From contig BRYA01001016.1 of NCBI GenBank assembly GCA_030267965.1, positions 44,964 through 108,963 of the forward strand: a stretch of 64,000 nt of DNA, in the 5' to 3' direction. The translations under genes were made by a program, and so were the position numbers. How positions within the stretch are numbered: position 1 is the first letter of the stretch; every line of letters begins with the position of its first letter. Shown here piece by piece: positions 23,996-35,237 of this stretch. The notes under the pieces were generated by a model. That model was not told the DNA's origin and ran no database searches. It was given only the letters and a program-made list of their open reading frames with translations. The DNA is from Triparma columacea. Taxonomy: Eukaryota; Sar; Bolidophyceae; Parmales; Triparmaceae.

Positions 23996-26900
23996 ATGCC
24001 TCCCAAGTCCTCAGCCCCGCTGCGGAAACGAAACAAGGAGGCTGAGATCCAAGATGGTATCAAGCTGCAGTTCTCGCACGCCTTTGGAGTTCATGGTCCG
24101 ATTCGGGACAATGTAATCTTCATCAAAGCTGAGAATAACTCTGGAGACGAAAAGGAAGCCCTTCTCTTCCCCATCGGGCAGAAGGTGAGTGATGCTGGAG
24201 GTTGAATGGTGGCTACGTTGAACGGTAATCTTCTTTGAACGTTGCCATATGTTGAATCCCTCCTCTTTCACGCGCCTCTTTCCTAACCCCTCCTCACTCC
24301 TCCTATCCTCCTCCCCCCCCACCTGCTACCCCACCTGCTCCCCCCCTCCTCAGCTCTGCATTTATTGGCCAGAGGATAATGAAATGGCCTTCTTCACTGG
24401 CACCATGCCAAACGTTTGCGCGATGCTAGCGATGGCGACATCTCCCAATGGAAAGTTTGTGGCCGTCTGTGAGCAGTGCACTGCCACCGCCAATAGCGGT
24501 GCACAGTGCTCCATCTACCTCATCAAGAATAGGAAGAAGCTCAAAAATGTCGTGACGCCTCCGCAGAAGGAAGACTTCATCAACTGCTGCTTCTCGGGGG
24601 ATTCCAAGATACTTGTTACGGTTTCTAACGGTCCCAACCACAACATGATTGTCTGGGACTGGGCTTCCCCTACCAAGCCCATGAAGTACCAGATTGCTCT
24701 GGGCCAGACCAACGTTACCAGGGTCTCTTCCCCCCTCACTAATCCCCCGGGGGTCCTTCAGCTCGTCACGTCTGGTCCTTACCACCTTCGTGTGTGGAAC
24801 ATACAGGGTGACAATCCCATCAAGTCGCAGATCATTTACAAGGAGCACGAGAACTTTGTAGACCACTGCTGGTTGACCCTCGACGGTGGCGTTCAGCGCT
24901 TGGCTGCCGTCACCGAGGGTGGCACCGCCCCCAACTCTAACCAGCGTTTCGGGTCCATCCTCCTCTGTCAGTCCATCGACGAGGACAAGCTCATCGAGTA
25001 CCGCCGCACGATGACCGTGGTCTTGCAGGGTAACACGCAAATCAAGACGATTGCCAAGTCGTCGAGGGGCTTCATCGTGGGCGGAACCAACGGTTTCTTC
25101 TCCGTTTACGAGAAGACTGACGATCGCAAAGACCCCTACATGCACATCAAGTACTTCTACTGCGGACGCGAGTCATTCCAGAGTATCAGTGCAAACTTCA
25201 ACGACGAGCACGCCGTCGCGTACTCCAAGTCTGGTAGGCTGCTATCTTTCCCCCTCGGGTCGGTTGACATGATTGAGGAGAGCGAGGCCATGTCAAGGTT
25301 CATTGATGTCATCCCCGGTGGAACTCACGAAGGGGCTATCATTGACTCCTCCCTGTGCGCCCAAAAGCCCCTTCTCGCGACGGTGGGCGCCGACCGCACC
25401 GTGAGGCTGTGGAACTACCTCAAGTGGCACTGCGAGCTCTGTCAAGGATTCAACAGCGACGACCCCACCTGCGTCTCAATCCACCCCTCTGGGACTCAAA
25501 TCATTGTTGGCCTTCGCGAGCGCGTCAGGATGTACAATATCATGGTGGAGGAGCTCAACCAGTTCAGGGAGCTCCCTCTCAAGGGTTGCAGGCAGCTTGA
25601 GTTTAGCAACGGAGGCCACATGTTTGCGGCCTGTCATGGCCAGATGATCTCTGTTTACTCTACTTACAAGTTCAACATCTCCACTGGCTTCGACAACCTA
25701 TTTAATTTCGCCGGCCACATTAGCAACGTCTCCAAGGTGCTCTGGTCCCCCAACGATAGCTTCATGTACTCTACTGGCTTCGACGGGAACGTGTACGGCT
25801 GGAACTTATTGGGCAGTGAGGCTGCTGCTCGCTTCGATGAGGTCAACATTCTCAACCGCGCGTGCTCCTACACTGGCATGGTTGCGGAATTCGCCGAGGG
25901 GTCGTCGAAAATAAATCGTGTTGCTGTTTGTGGCAGCGAGAACTACTTCCTTGAGCTCACCTGGGAGGAGGGCAAGAAGGACTCTTACAACACCAGGCAG
26001 ATCGACATTGGGAGTGCTGACAGGGACTGCATCACCTGCCTCGCCCTTTCCAACAACAAGAAGCACCTCTTTGCTGGTACTGCCTCTGGGAACGTAAGGA
26101 GCTACGACTGGCCCTTGGACTCGAACAAGCCAATCTCGCAGAACTATAAGGTCCACCAGTTCAAAAAGGTCACAGGAGCTGGAGGTAGCGAGAGCTATAA
26201 GGGCGTCACGGACATGAGGGTCTCAAACGATGACAACTACCTCTTCACAACAGCCCACGATGGTTCTGTTTTTGTGATTGGGTTGCAGGTTGTCGAGAGA
26301 GGTTTAGACACCAAGCCCACCCTTGTACCCGACTCCAGGCGATTTCAGCTTGACGCCGTCCAAGTGTCCCAGGAAGAGGTCGAGCAGCGAGAAGAGGAGG
26401 TAGCAGAGCTGCAGAAGCTTATCGACGAACAAAAAATGGACGCCGAGAAAACTTTGCACATGGAGATCGCCAACTGGCAGAAGGAGTTCAAGGACATGCA
26501 AGAGGAAGGCGAAAGCCGGCTAACGTCCGAGAGGGCGCGCTATGATACTCTGCAGGAGCAGTACGAAGCTTTCAAGAGGGAGTCAAGGGAGAAGTTTGAA
26601 CTGGAGGAATCCAACCACGTGCAGATTACCCAGGAACTGGAGAACCAGTTTGAGCACAAGCTCGCGGTGGAGATGGAGCGCTTCGACAGGCTCGCGGAGG
26701 AGATCGAGGCGATGCAGCAGAAGTGCGAAGGGCTCCTTGAGGCCCAGGAGAAGGATCATCGAAGGCAAATACATAAGATTGAGATGGAGAAGGCCAAGGA
26801 AAGTAAGGAGCTCAATATGATGATCACCAGGATGAAGGAGGACGAGGAGCACAACAACAAGATGTATAGGGAGGTGCTAGAACAGCAAGAGACCGAGTAT

Positions 26901-28502
26901 GAGATGGAGTTGCAGAAGCTCATGAGTGCTGCTGAGACCGATCTCAAGACAGAGCAGGACAGTACAAGGAAGATGCAGGGCGTTGTCCAGGAGATCAGGA
27001 CGAAGAGGGAGCAGGAAGGTGTCATCATGACAAACCTCAAGAAGAAGAGCTTACAACATGAGAAGGAGTACGCGAAGGAGAAGGCGAGGAGGGTGAAGCT
27101 TGAGGACACCTTGAAGCACGTCGAGCTACACCTCAAAGAGAGGGAGGACGCTCTAAGTGATAAGGAGAAGACAATTCTGGGGTTAAGGAGCACCAATAGG
27201 ACTCTTGACAACTTCCGATACGTTCTAGACCACAGGCTCCAGCAGCTAATGAAGGAGAGGGGTCCAATCAGTAAGCACATCGAGGGTCTTGAGAAGCACG
27301 TCAGGAGCATGTACGACGAGCTCGTCGTGGAGTTCCAGAAAAAGAAGGACAGCTCGAGGGTTTTGGAGCAGAAGGAGCTCAAGATCAAGACGCTCACAAA
27401 GGAGGTCACGACGTCGAGGAACACAGCTAGGGGGCTCGAGAGGGAGCTCACGGCTATCAAGCGGGAGATAACTGCAATGGTTGGGACTACACAGGTGAAG
27501 GAATTGGATTCTATCGTCAAGGATGCCTACAGGAAGTTTGTCCGCGGAGAGAAGGACTTGGGAGGAAGGCGCACCAGCAATGCTAGCTCGATGGGGGCAA
27601 GCAAGAAAAAGACTGGGGTCGTCACAGACGAGACCGCGAGGACTGGCGACACTGATGGCTTGTATGGGGATGGGGGAGGTGGCGGTGATACCAGGCAGCT
27701 CTCCATGGATGAGGTTGAGCTTGCCGAGAAGGCCATGGAAGCCCAGAGGCAAACCCAGTGGGTGCAGAAAACGGCCAAGGACCTCAAGAGGAGGCTCAGG
27801 GTGGAGCAGGCTGCCTCCGACAGGAATCAGAGGAACAAATTGGCGGAAAATACTGCTCTAGTTGGCGAGTGCAACACACTAAGGAGGGAGAACGCCATGC
27901 TCAGAAGGGAGAAGGAGGTCATGGTGCACGAGATAAGCGAGTATCAGGAAACGCTCAAAAGGAAGTCTGTGAGGGAGGAAGGCAGCGTTGGGAGTCTCGG
28001 GATGGGGAGCGTGGTGGAGAACATTAGGAATCTGCCTCCTCAGGGCTACCCTGAAGAACCCGAGACGATTCCTGTAAGCGGAACTCAGATGAAGGTCAGC
28101 AAGAGCCTGGAGGAGCTCAAGAGGGGGAGATCCGGGGGCAACCAGGGAGAGATAAGCGCCCAGACGCTGCCCAACATGGGTGGAACGGGAAGGCTAATGA
28201 AGGGCAGCGGCAGTAGGGCTGTCGGCAGCTCGACCAGCATGAGGGATGACATCGTCAACTTGCAGAAGAAGCTAGATGAGCGACAGAGAGAAACTGAGAT
28301 GCAGAGGATCGAAATTAATAGACTTCGGGAGACTGTCAGGGTAATGGCCCTCCAAGAGAAGCCCATCAAGAAACCTCATGTCCTTCCAGCAGGAAAAGGA
28401 AACAAGCTGTTCAGCAACCTCGAGGGGGGTAATGACGGCGAGGCATCCATGGGAAGTACGGGGAGGAGCAAACTGGTTGTGAGCGGAGAAGGTGGGAGGT
28501 GA
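23996..28502 (+). CDS. CFAP57: CFAP57/WDR65 axonemal WD-repeat coiled-coil protein
   Basis: Two exons, join(23996..24184, 24354..28502), give 1445 aa, somewhat longer than the roughly 1250 of animal CFAP57. Residues 1-660 form two WD40 propellers, with clear repeats such as DRTVRLWNYLKWHCELC, FAGHISNVSKVLWSPND and AHDGSVFVIGLQ. Residues about 690-1110 are continuous coiled coil (EEVEQREEEVAELQKLIDEQ onward). The rest is a Ser/Gly-rich tail with two more short coils. CFAP57 is part of the inner dynein arm assembly and regulatory machinery of motile cilia, so with enkurin it signals a flagellate stage. The first 63 residues come from a separate exon (MPPKSSAPLRKRNKEAEIQD), and the start there is supported by a clean GTGAGT donor and in-phase joining. 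Confidence 0.9.
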
Positions 28503-28606
28503 TAAAGGTGTGTCATTACTCAAAAATGCTTATTGCATGTATGTTGAATTAATTTGGGGTGGAGGGTGGGAGGAAGGCAAATGTAGAATTAGTAGTTGCC
28601 AAGAAC

Positions 28607-29671
28607 ATGAATCATTTGCGTTTGTTGTGCTTGGTTGGGGCGTGTGCCTTCTACCCGTCCCAGTCCCTACCGTCTTCCATGGGCTCATTTCTCAATTACT
28701 CACTAGAAGAGAATTTTGAAGCTGACACCGATTGGCCCGCACCAACAGGGAAATTCAAACATCTACACAACGTCGAGAGTTTGTCGCCAGGATTTCGTCC
28801 GAAGCCTGATCAGCCCTCCCCGTTGACTCCGCTCTATAAAGTCAAAGTTAGCCGTTTCAAGGTTGATTCTATGGACTCTACAAACAAGCACATTACAGTC
28901 TTCTTCCCTGACGTCCCTAGCGAAAATGGCGCCGCAAAATTCCCTTTGCTAGCATATGCCCATGGGTACGGTGGGGGGGGAGTTCAGACGGTCCCAGCAT
29001 ATTGGGAGATGTGTGAGGCACTCGCATCATTTGGTTTTGTGATAACACTGCATCACGCCTGCGATTTGGGTTGCTGGGACAGCCATCCGAAAGGTTTCTC
29101 AAAGTACTATGAGGAACAGCTAAAGGCAATTGACTGGGCTGTTGAATCTGCTTCTGCTGCCTCTACTGAAGATGCCTTCGCAAACCTGGATGTCTCCCTC
29201 GGGATTGGCGTTGTTGGCCATTCGATGGGAGGCCAGGCGACATACTTCTCAAGCTCTGATAAATCCGATCCTCTCAGTCGCAATATTAGCTCCGCCGTCT
29301 ATCATCATGCGTGGACGGAGGAGTTTGTAACTCCTCAAATTCCATACCTTTCCTTCACTTCAGTTTACGATGATGAGGCCAACGAGGATACCATGGGAAT
29401 CCCAATCTATGAATCTGGTCAAGACACCGGTCTGAGCCGGGGGATTGTGTCGACGCTTAACTTCGGACACCACGAGGCTGACATCCTCGGAATAAACCCC
29501 CTCCTCGCCCAGTTCACTGCAGCTTGGTTCAAGGTGTTCATGGCTTGCGGAGGTGAGGATGGAGTAGACTGGGAGGGCATGATTTTCGGAGACGATGAGT
29601 ATAGCGTATGCAGCGGCGGCATGGGGGAAGTCGAATCGGCGCATTGCGAAATAATTGACGAGCGCCTTTGA
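28607..29671 (+). CDS. Secreted alpha/beta hydrolase, chlorophyllase/cutinase-like
   Basis: This is a single-exon gene of 354 aa. I chose the ATG at 28607 because it starts a good signal peptide (MNHLRLLCLVGACAFYPSQS). The alpha/beta-hydrolase core shows FPLLAYAHGYGGGGVQTVP (oxyanion loop), the nucleophile elbow GHSMGGQ (Ser about 206) and a likely catalytic His in NFGHHEAD (about 286); an Asp in the VYDDEANED region (about 254) could complete the triad. The arrangement resembles chlorophyllase and dienelactone/polyester-type hydrolases. ISSAVYHHAWTE and six or more Cys suggest an extracellular or lysosomal fold, but no substrate can be named. Its stop codon directly abuts that of the opposite-strand PP2C gene. 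Confidence 0.85.
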   Translation: MNHLRLLCLVGACAFYPSQSLPSSMGSFLNYSLEENFEADTDWPAPTGKFKHLHNVESLSPGFRPKPDQPSPLTPLYKVKVSRFKVDSMDSTNKHITVFFPDVPSENGAAKFPLLAYAHGYGGGGVQTVPAYWEMCEALASFGFVITLHHACDLGCWDSHPKGFSKYYEEQLKAIDWAVESASAASTEDAFANLDVSLGIGVVGHSMGGQATYFSSSDKSDPLSRNISSAVYHHAWTEEFVTPQIPYLSFTSVYDDEANEDTMGIPIYESGQDTGLSRGIVSTLNFGHHEADILGINPLLAQFTAAWFKVFMACGGEDGVDWEGMIFGDDEYSVCSGGMGEVESAHCEIIDERL

Positions 29672-30782
29672 TCACAAGAACATGAGAATAATGGCTATGT
29701 TATCCCGACTGTACTTCGACATCACCTTGTCCTTGATTCGCTCGCAAATTGCGTCCGCTGATGCCCCTTCCTCCTTTCCGCTCTTGACGATTTCCCCGAC
29801 GTCGTCCTTGCCGAGGTAGTCCCATATCCCATCGCTTGCGATGACGATCCAGCCTCCTTCCTTCGCCTCGGTTTTGCTGAGATGAGGGGTGCCGGAGATG
29901 AACTCCTTCTCATCCCTGTGACCGAGAGCCCTGGTCACTGCTAGGGTGCCGCTCACCCTGTTCCTGAAGATGAAGCCTCCCGCGTCCTTTATCCGCTTGG
30001 CCTCAGCCTCGTTCGAGCACCGGTGCGGAATGGTTAGCGTCTTGGAGTCAACCTTTCCATCCTTCACCTCGTAATAGCAGCAGTCGCTGCGATGAAAGAA
30101 TAACATTGTATTAGTGAGTTGGAATAATTGCGGCTCGCTTCGCTAACAGCAAAAAGTGCCCATTCTATTCTCACCTATCCCCGACGTTGGCAGTGTAGAT
30201 CAACCCACCCCTTACCAGCACGTTGGTCGCGCAGGTACCCTGCTGGAGGGAAATGTCCAAGTGGGATTTGTCGATTTTCGACAGCTCCATGTCGGTCTTG
30301 TCGTAGGCTGCAGAAAGAGCGAGAAGGACAGAGTCCCCCTCCTCATCACCCTCAGCTCCCCCCCCGCTAAATGACAAGGTATCAGCCAAGTACGTGGGCA
30401 AGTTCTTGGATGCAAAGAGAGCCGCGTCCGCCCCGCCATGGCCGTCATAAATAGACAATAATGTGAAAGGTTCCTGCTGGGTTGAGGACGATGATGAGGA
30501 AGATGATGAGGACGTTGCTGTGGCAGGGAACGTTGCGTGCACAGTCAAGAAGTCTTCCTGGGTTTTACGATGGCGAGCACTGAGCGAGCGGCAGGGTGAG
30601 CCCGAGAGAGTTGGACGGAGAGTAGCCACAAGGAGTCGCCAGTTGTTTCGGGAAGCGAAACAGGTTTTTGGCCTCACTTACTTCTGCTCGATACACGATC
30701 CAATCGCTTTGGCCTCAGATATGGGCTCGACCAATCCAACGGTCGATAAGATAGATTGCGCGACGTCGAGGAAGAATGCCAT
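29672..30782 (-). CDS. PP2C-type protein phosphatase
   Basis: Three exons, complement(29672..30086, 30175..30579, 30682..30782), give 306 aa. It removes phosphate from Ser/Thr using two metal ions. Conserved PPM motifs are all visible: ARHRKTQEDF (motif 1), LLSIYDGHGG (motif 2, metal Asp), GTCATNVLV, YTANVGDSDC, LAVTRALGHRDEK, VIASDGIWDYL (metal Asp) and SRDNIAIILMFL at the C-terminus. A Ser run (TSSSSSSSSSS) lies between motifs 1 and 2. There is no targeting signal, so it is cytosolic or nuclear. The first exon adds an acidic helix MAFFLDVAQSILSTVG. The stop abuts the hydrolase stop with no bases between; divergent lipoate ligase starts 189 bp away. Confidence 0.92.
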
Positions 30783-30971
30783 CCCTTTTTTTGGCAAATT
30801 ATAATTAGCATTTGAGGCTTCATCTCTTCGGGTCGCAAAGTGTTCTTTTGGGACAAACGCCGGGTATCAAGAGTTTCGATATCGCTTCTGGTTAGTTTCT
30901 GCTTCTTTCGACTCCTTTGACATACTTTCCTACCGTTCGACACCCATCCCACCTCGAACCCCCAAATTTTG

Positions 30972-32010
30972 ATGGTTGGCACTCTTCAGTCGGTCGCCAC
31001 GAGGGTTGCTCGTCGTCAAAAATTTGTGCTTCTAGACCTCAGGAATTCTCCCTTGACGATATATGGTCGACTTTGCCTTGAGGAGTACCTCTTAAGGCAT
31101 GATCCATTTAGAGGTGATGGTAAGGGGAGGAACTGGACAATAATTGGGAATTCCGGCGTCGGCACTGGTTGGAGGGATGACGTTGGTTGTGATAATGGTG
31201 GTGCAGGCTGTGTTGTGCTTGGCTTAGGAGGTAAAATTCCGCTTCTTGTGAAGCCTACTTGTCCCCTTCCTCTTTTGCGTCGATTTTCGGGCGGTGGGAC
31301 GGTCGTGGTTGACCCCTCAAATACCCTCTATGCTTCGTTCATCGGTCGTCCAGGCTTGGTTCGGGAGGAGGGACCTAGAGGTGTGATGAATTGGTCAGGT
31401 GAGTGTCTTGAAATGGCTTTGTTGCTTTTGTTGCCATCGTCGTTGTCCTCTCTTCTTCCTCCTCACTTACAAAACCTGCCTAATCGCAGCACAAAAAGTG
31501 TATAGTCACGTTTTTGAATCAATGAACGAGGCAAGAGGGAGCTCATGTGAGGGTGGCAAATTTGAGCTTCTCGAGAATGATTACGTTCTCTCCCTCGCGG
31601 GTGAGCCGAACCTCTTGAAGTTTGGAGGCAACGCGCAGGCAATAACCTCGATGGGCTTCCTCCACCACACATCTTTCCTGTACGATTGGGATGACACGAA
31701 CATGAGTCACCTCACGGTTCCTGAGAAGAGGCCCGACTACAGGGGGGACCGGGGGCATGGGAGGTTCCTCGTCAAAATGAAGGAAGTCTGGGGCAAGGGT
31801 TGCGACGAGCTATTTTATGACGCCCTGGAAGAGAGAGTTGGGGGCGCTTTTGATGTCGAGGAAAAGATGGGATATGACGATGTAATGCAGGCGGTCTTTG
31901 AGGGGACCGGGGGGCAGAAGGGTTGGGAGGACTGGTGTGGGGGGAAACCTGGTAGTTGGGGTAGGTTGGGGGCACGGACGAGGTGGGTAGAGGACGAGCG
32001 GAGGAAGTAA
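30972..32010 (+). CDS. Lipoate-protein ligase A family protein
   Basis: Two exons, join(30972..31398, 31490..32010), give 315 aa. The family attaches lipoyl groups to E2 subunits of 2-oxoacid dehydrogenases and to glycine-cleavage H protein. Seen: the adenylate-binding box LLRRFSGGGTVVVDPSNTLYASFIG (quoted in part; RRxSGGG is diagnostic) near residues 98-115, the ENDYVLSLAGEPNL stretch in the catalytic half (family members carry a lysine a few residues on; here LLKFGGNAQA, LKFxGNAQ), and HHTSFLYDWDDTNMSHL. The N-terminus (MVGTLQSVATRVARRQK) is basic and amphipathic, compatible with a mitochondrial leader. A Gly-rich insertion (WRDDVGCDNGGAGC) sits before the motif. It resembles the family more than biotin ligase. 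Confidence 0.85.
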
Positions 32011-32080
32011 AAGCAGCGAAAGCCTTGTCTCATTATGTGGCAAAAATCTCGCCTACGTTACTACAAAACAAAGCGTGCAA

Positions 32081-33383
32081 CTACTGCTTTTTCCCATCAT
32101 CAGGGCCCACCCTCACTTCTCTTGCGATCTGAGTTTCTCCGTTGAAGGTCAGGAAGTTCCAAGCACATTCCCCCTTGGTGGTGAGCATCTTCAAGACCTC
32201 CTGGCCAAGCTGCGACGACATACGGGAGTTCGGTGAGCCGTGCGAAGGGTTGGTTGATAAGATAAGCCCCCACCTCTCTCACGCTTTTGCAACTATTGCC
32301 CATTCTCACCTGGCCACCGAACACTGCACACACCGGTACGATGCATGGAGAAGAGTAGAGTGATTTAGGCAGGGCTGCTAGATCGTCTTGGGAACCCAGA
32401 TACGTTGATGGAAGCTTCTTGGCCTTCAATGTTTCTTCAGCAAAAAACTTTTTAGTGGGGGGGGGACGAGGGTTAGTCGATATTTTTGCAGAAATGGTCA
32501 TCCCCCATCCCCCCCCCCGATTCCCCCTCGTCCTATCCCTGTTCTTATCACCTTACCTTCCAATCCTCCCCCTTCCCCCTTCCCATCCTCCCAATCATCC
32601 ACGCAACCCACTCCTTCGGCACACCACCAAACCTCGTCTTGAGCCCTTCCCAATCGCCCAAGCTGTCAGCACCCTCAATGACAGGGTAGATGGCGGTCAT
32701 TGGGTCCGAAAGCTTGTCCTTTCCGGCCTCCTTTCTATAAGTGTGCCCTTCATCTCCGCCCACCTGCAGAAAGGCGCAGGCGTGGAAACCAAACGAGTCA
32801 CAGAGTATCAAACTCGAACCCGACGCGCGGCAGGAGGAAGATATAGTCTGAGAATCAAGCGTCGACATGCCGAGGGCAGGAGAAACGAGGAGAGTGTAGC
32901 CAGAGGTGGGGAGGGTGGAGAGGAAGGAAGAAAGGTCACCATAAACGAGATGCTCGACGGTCGTGTGGACGTTCAACTCCTGGACACGAGCCTGGCTAGC
33001 AGCCTCGACATTAGCAGCCCCAATATCTCCCTTTCTAAGGAACAAATTAGATGCAGCATCAGCCTCAGACACGACTCTTGGCCCGATGGATATGAGTGTG
33101 CACTTAATCCCGGCCAAAACGACGTTTTTAAGTACCTCAGAGGTTAGTCCTGATACTGAGGAAAGATATAAAGTAGAGATAAAGTGTGAGCCTACCTGAA
33201 AGCTGAACATTGAGGGCCCAAGGCGAACCGTCCCTCCGAGCTCCAACACACTATTCACTCTCTCCTGCTCTCTCACTCACCATTCACAAAGGCGACGTGA
33301 GACTGCATCATTCTCGTTTGGGATTCGGCTCCCCATAAGCGTATCTGCCGATCATAAATTTGGTCCGTGGAAGGGGTTGCCAT
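32081..33383 (-). CDS. SAE1: SUMO-activating enzyme subunit 1 (SAE1/AOS1)
   Basis: Four exons, complement(32081..32209, 32310..32447, 32557..33155, 33281..33383), give 322 aa. It is the non-cysteine half of the heterodimeric E1 that adenylates SUMO. DQIYDRQIRLWGAESQTRM (about 7-25) is the classic start; spliced across intron 1 the sequence reads AFVNVSGLTSEVLKNVVLAG, the helix after the nucleotide-binding beta strand. TLISIGPRVVSEADAASNLF and FLRKGDIGAANVEAA follow. The C-terminal PVCAVFGGQ-LGQEVLKMLT motif is the conserved 'P..A..GG..AQE..K' end. The usual GxGxxG is replaced by V.GL.SE, as is normal in AOS1. The intron between exons 1 and 2 (125 bp) is open in frame, so an unspliced reading is misleading. 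Confidence 0.93.
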
Positions 33384-33452
33384 TTTGTGTTTTGTGAGCA
33401 TTTCGTGATTCCTCCAGCTTTATGTTATTATTCCCTTGAACTTTTCCTTAAG
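33384..33452. promoter_or_regulatory. 69-bp divergent promoter gap
   Basis: Only 69 bp lie between the start codons of SAE1 (-) and the zinc-ribbon gene (+). The sequence is AT-balanced with no TATA box seen. It must drive both genes or sit within overlapping leaders. Confidence 0.45.
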
Positions 33453-34115
33453 ATGAACAACGGTGCTGATGCATATGGTTTCTCGCGCGATAAAGAAAAT
33501 CCTCAGTTGCGATCAAAGAAGGTACGAGCTAGACGTCCCGAAACCCTACTTCCTCAAATAGTTGTTGATCGATTTAACTTCCATGTGAATTTTTCTCCGT
33601 TAAAGCGACTTTTTCCCGTCCACTAACTTATTTTCTCCTTTCGTCTTTTCAAGTACGATGTTCATGCCGATACCCGTAGACGGGCTTACGAGGCAGAGCA
33701 GAAAGAGCACCACCGGAAGAGGATGGAGAAGTTGAAGGAGGGCAAGGCCAAGGGGGGGCCCACGATGAGGTCCAACAACGTGTCCACCTTTGAAGATCGC
33801 AGGAAGGCTGTGCTGGAGAAGAAGGAGCGCATGAGGCAGGAGAAAATTGCCAAGGCAAAGAAGTCCTCCAACATGGTGGCCAAGAGACTTGCCAGGAAGG
33901 AGGCCATGGAGAGGGAGAAGAAATTGGCGGGCAAGGAGGCGTACGACGTGTCTAGGGCGGGCGAGGGGGAGGTGGTGGAGTTGGGTAGCGTGAAGAGAGG
34001 AGAGACGTCCAGCGAATGTGCCACGTGCCGAGGGAGGGAAAATCTGGAGGAGGACAATGACAACCGTGGCGTGTGGTATTGCAAAAGCTGTTGGGAGGAG
34101 TGGGAGGGGAAATGA
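33453..34115 (+). CDS. Basic coiled-coil protein with C-terminal zinc ribbon
   Basis: Two exons, join(33453..33521, 33654..34115), give 176 aa. Residues 24-130 are highly charged helix (RRAYEAEQKEHHRKRMEKLK ... RKEAMEREKKLAGKE). The C-terminus has two cysteine pairs, ECATCRGR (about 145) and WYCKSCWEEWEG (about 168), a minimal four-Cys zinc ribbon in which the second pair is followed by Trp. The gene is not recognised; nucleic-acid or protein binding is possible. The N-terminal exon contains a DKENP box-like stretch. The donor GTACGA is less usual than others here, and the acceptor CAAG lacks a strong tract, so exon 1 is a little less sure. Confidence 0.72.
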
Positions 34116-34221
34116 GGCGCGTGTGGTGATAATTTGTTGTATCTCAATCGTTTTTGGTTCAACTTTTATTTTACACTGTGCTAATACTACTGGTCGCAAT
34201 GTCAAGTTCTGAACTTGATGT

Positions 34222-34989
34222 TCACTTCTTCCGATTCGGATCAACCTTCCTCTTCTTCTTATCGGCGATGGTTCTGCCCAATTCGCTGGCATTGAATAAT
34301 TCCATTTGAGTCTTCTCCACGGCCTCGACGTAGCTTGTGAAGTTGATCTCGCCCCCCTCCTTCCCCTCCTCCTTGATGGCCTTGCCTCCAGTGCTGAAGA
34401 GCAAGCTTATCTTACTCTCCATTACCTCCCTGCCATACCTTGCGTAAAGCATATTCATGCACTCGTCAATGCTAACCCTCCCGTTATTATTGGCGTCGTA
34501 TATTTCGAACTGAACGAGGTTGTAAAAGCTGGAGGGTTCGAGCCCAGTCTTGTCGTGGATGTTGCGCTGGAAATTCAGGCACATTTCGTCCCAGTCAATT
34601 ACCCCGTCCAGCTTCTCGTCGGCTTCCCAAATCATCTCTAGCACATCCCTCTTGCTTGTCTTCTTCCCGAGCTTCTTCAGCATTGCCGCAACATCCTGGG
34701 GACGAATAACCTGCTGATCCCTGTCCTTTATCTCGTCGAGTAAGGCCTTGTATTTCTCGATGTCGCACTCGAGGTCCTTGATCTCGACCTCCTTCGTTTC
34801 CGGGTCCTCCTCCGCCATCTCGGGCCCATTCAGCAGCTTTAGCCTCTCCTCAGCGGGGTCCAACAGATCGGTAATTTTCACCTTGTCTGCGAGGTTGCAA
34901 AAAAACTCGTAAACTCTCCGGAGTTCCCGGAGCTCCGATGACGTGATCATGCTCCCCTCCTGTTTGCTTTCTCCTTCAGAAGTGGTCAT
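34222..34989 (-). CDS. EF-hand calcium-binding protein, possibly flagellar
   Basis: This is a single-exon gene of 255 aa. The first part is helical (residues 20-95, ELRELRRVYEFFCNLADKV). Two EF-hand-like loops follow: EADEKLDGVIDWDEM (about 134-148) and YDANNNGRVSIDECMNML (about 176-194); the second keeps all usual Ca2+ ligands (D, N, N, R backbone, S, E). VIRPQDVAAMLKKLGKKTSK is the helix before the first loop. A third, decayed EF unit may be at GGEINFTSYVEAVEKTQ. The C-terminus is basic (DKKKRKVDPNRKK), a possible nuclear or microtubule-binding patch. Similar proteins occur among axonemal EF-hand proteins, but I cannot assign a named subunit. An additional upstream exon cannot be excluded. 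Confidence 0.82.
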   Translation of the reverse strand: MTTSEGESKQEGSMITSSELRELRRVYEFFCNLADKVKITDLLDPAEERLKLLNGPEMAEEDPETKEVEIKDLECDIEKYKALLDEIKDRDQQVIRPQDVAAMLKKLGKKTSKRDVLEMIWEADEKLDGVIDWDEMCLNFQRNIHDKTGLEPSSFYNLVQFEIYDANNNGRVSIDECMNMLYARYGREVMESKISLLFSTGGKAIKEEGKEGGEINFTSYVEAVEKTQMELFNASELGRTIADKKKRKVDPNRKK

Positions 34990-35237
34990 CCTCTACCCTG
35001 CAGTTAGACGAGGAGAGGGGGGGAGGACAGAGTGGGTGAGAACGAAAATTTTGCGCGCAATAAATGAAATCCTCGGAGAGATAGTGAGATTCTCCCGTCA
35101 CTGTCGGACCAAAACTCCAAATGAAGAAGCCTCACTCCCACAAACCTCTTTTTTGTTTTAGCAGCCCAACAACAAAAACAGGGTTGCTGATAGGGTTGCC
35201 ATCCTCACCCTTCCCCAACCCTATATACCTCGTCGTG

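Noticed and set aside
24426..27520. Minus-strand frames of 239 and 254 codons inside CFAP57
   Set aside because: Mirror images of WD40 and coiled-coil coding DNA; the second is Ser/Leu/Phe-rich as the complement of Lys/Glu codons.
33156..33280. In-frame extension of SAE1 coding sequence (reading MREQERVNSVLELGG...)
   Set aside because: Removing it as an intron (GTGAGT donor, CAG acceptor) restores the exact family spacing AFVNVSGLTSEVLKN; keeping it inserts residues unknown in the family.
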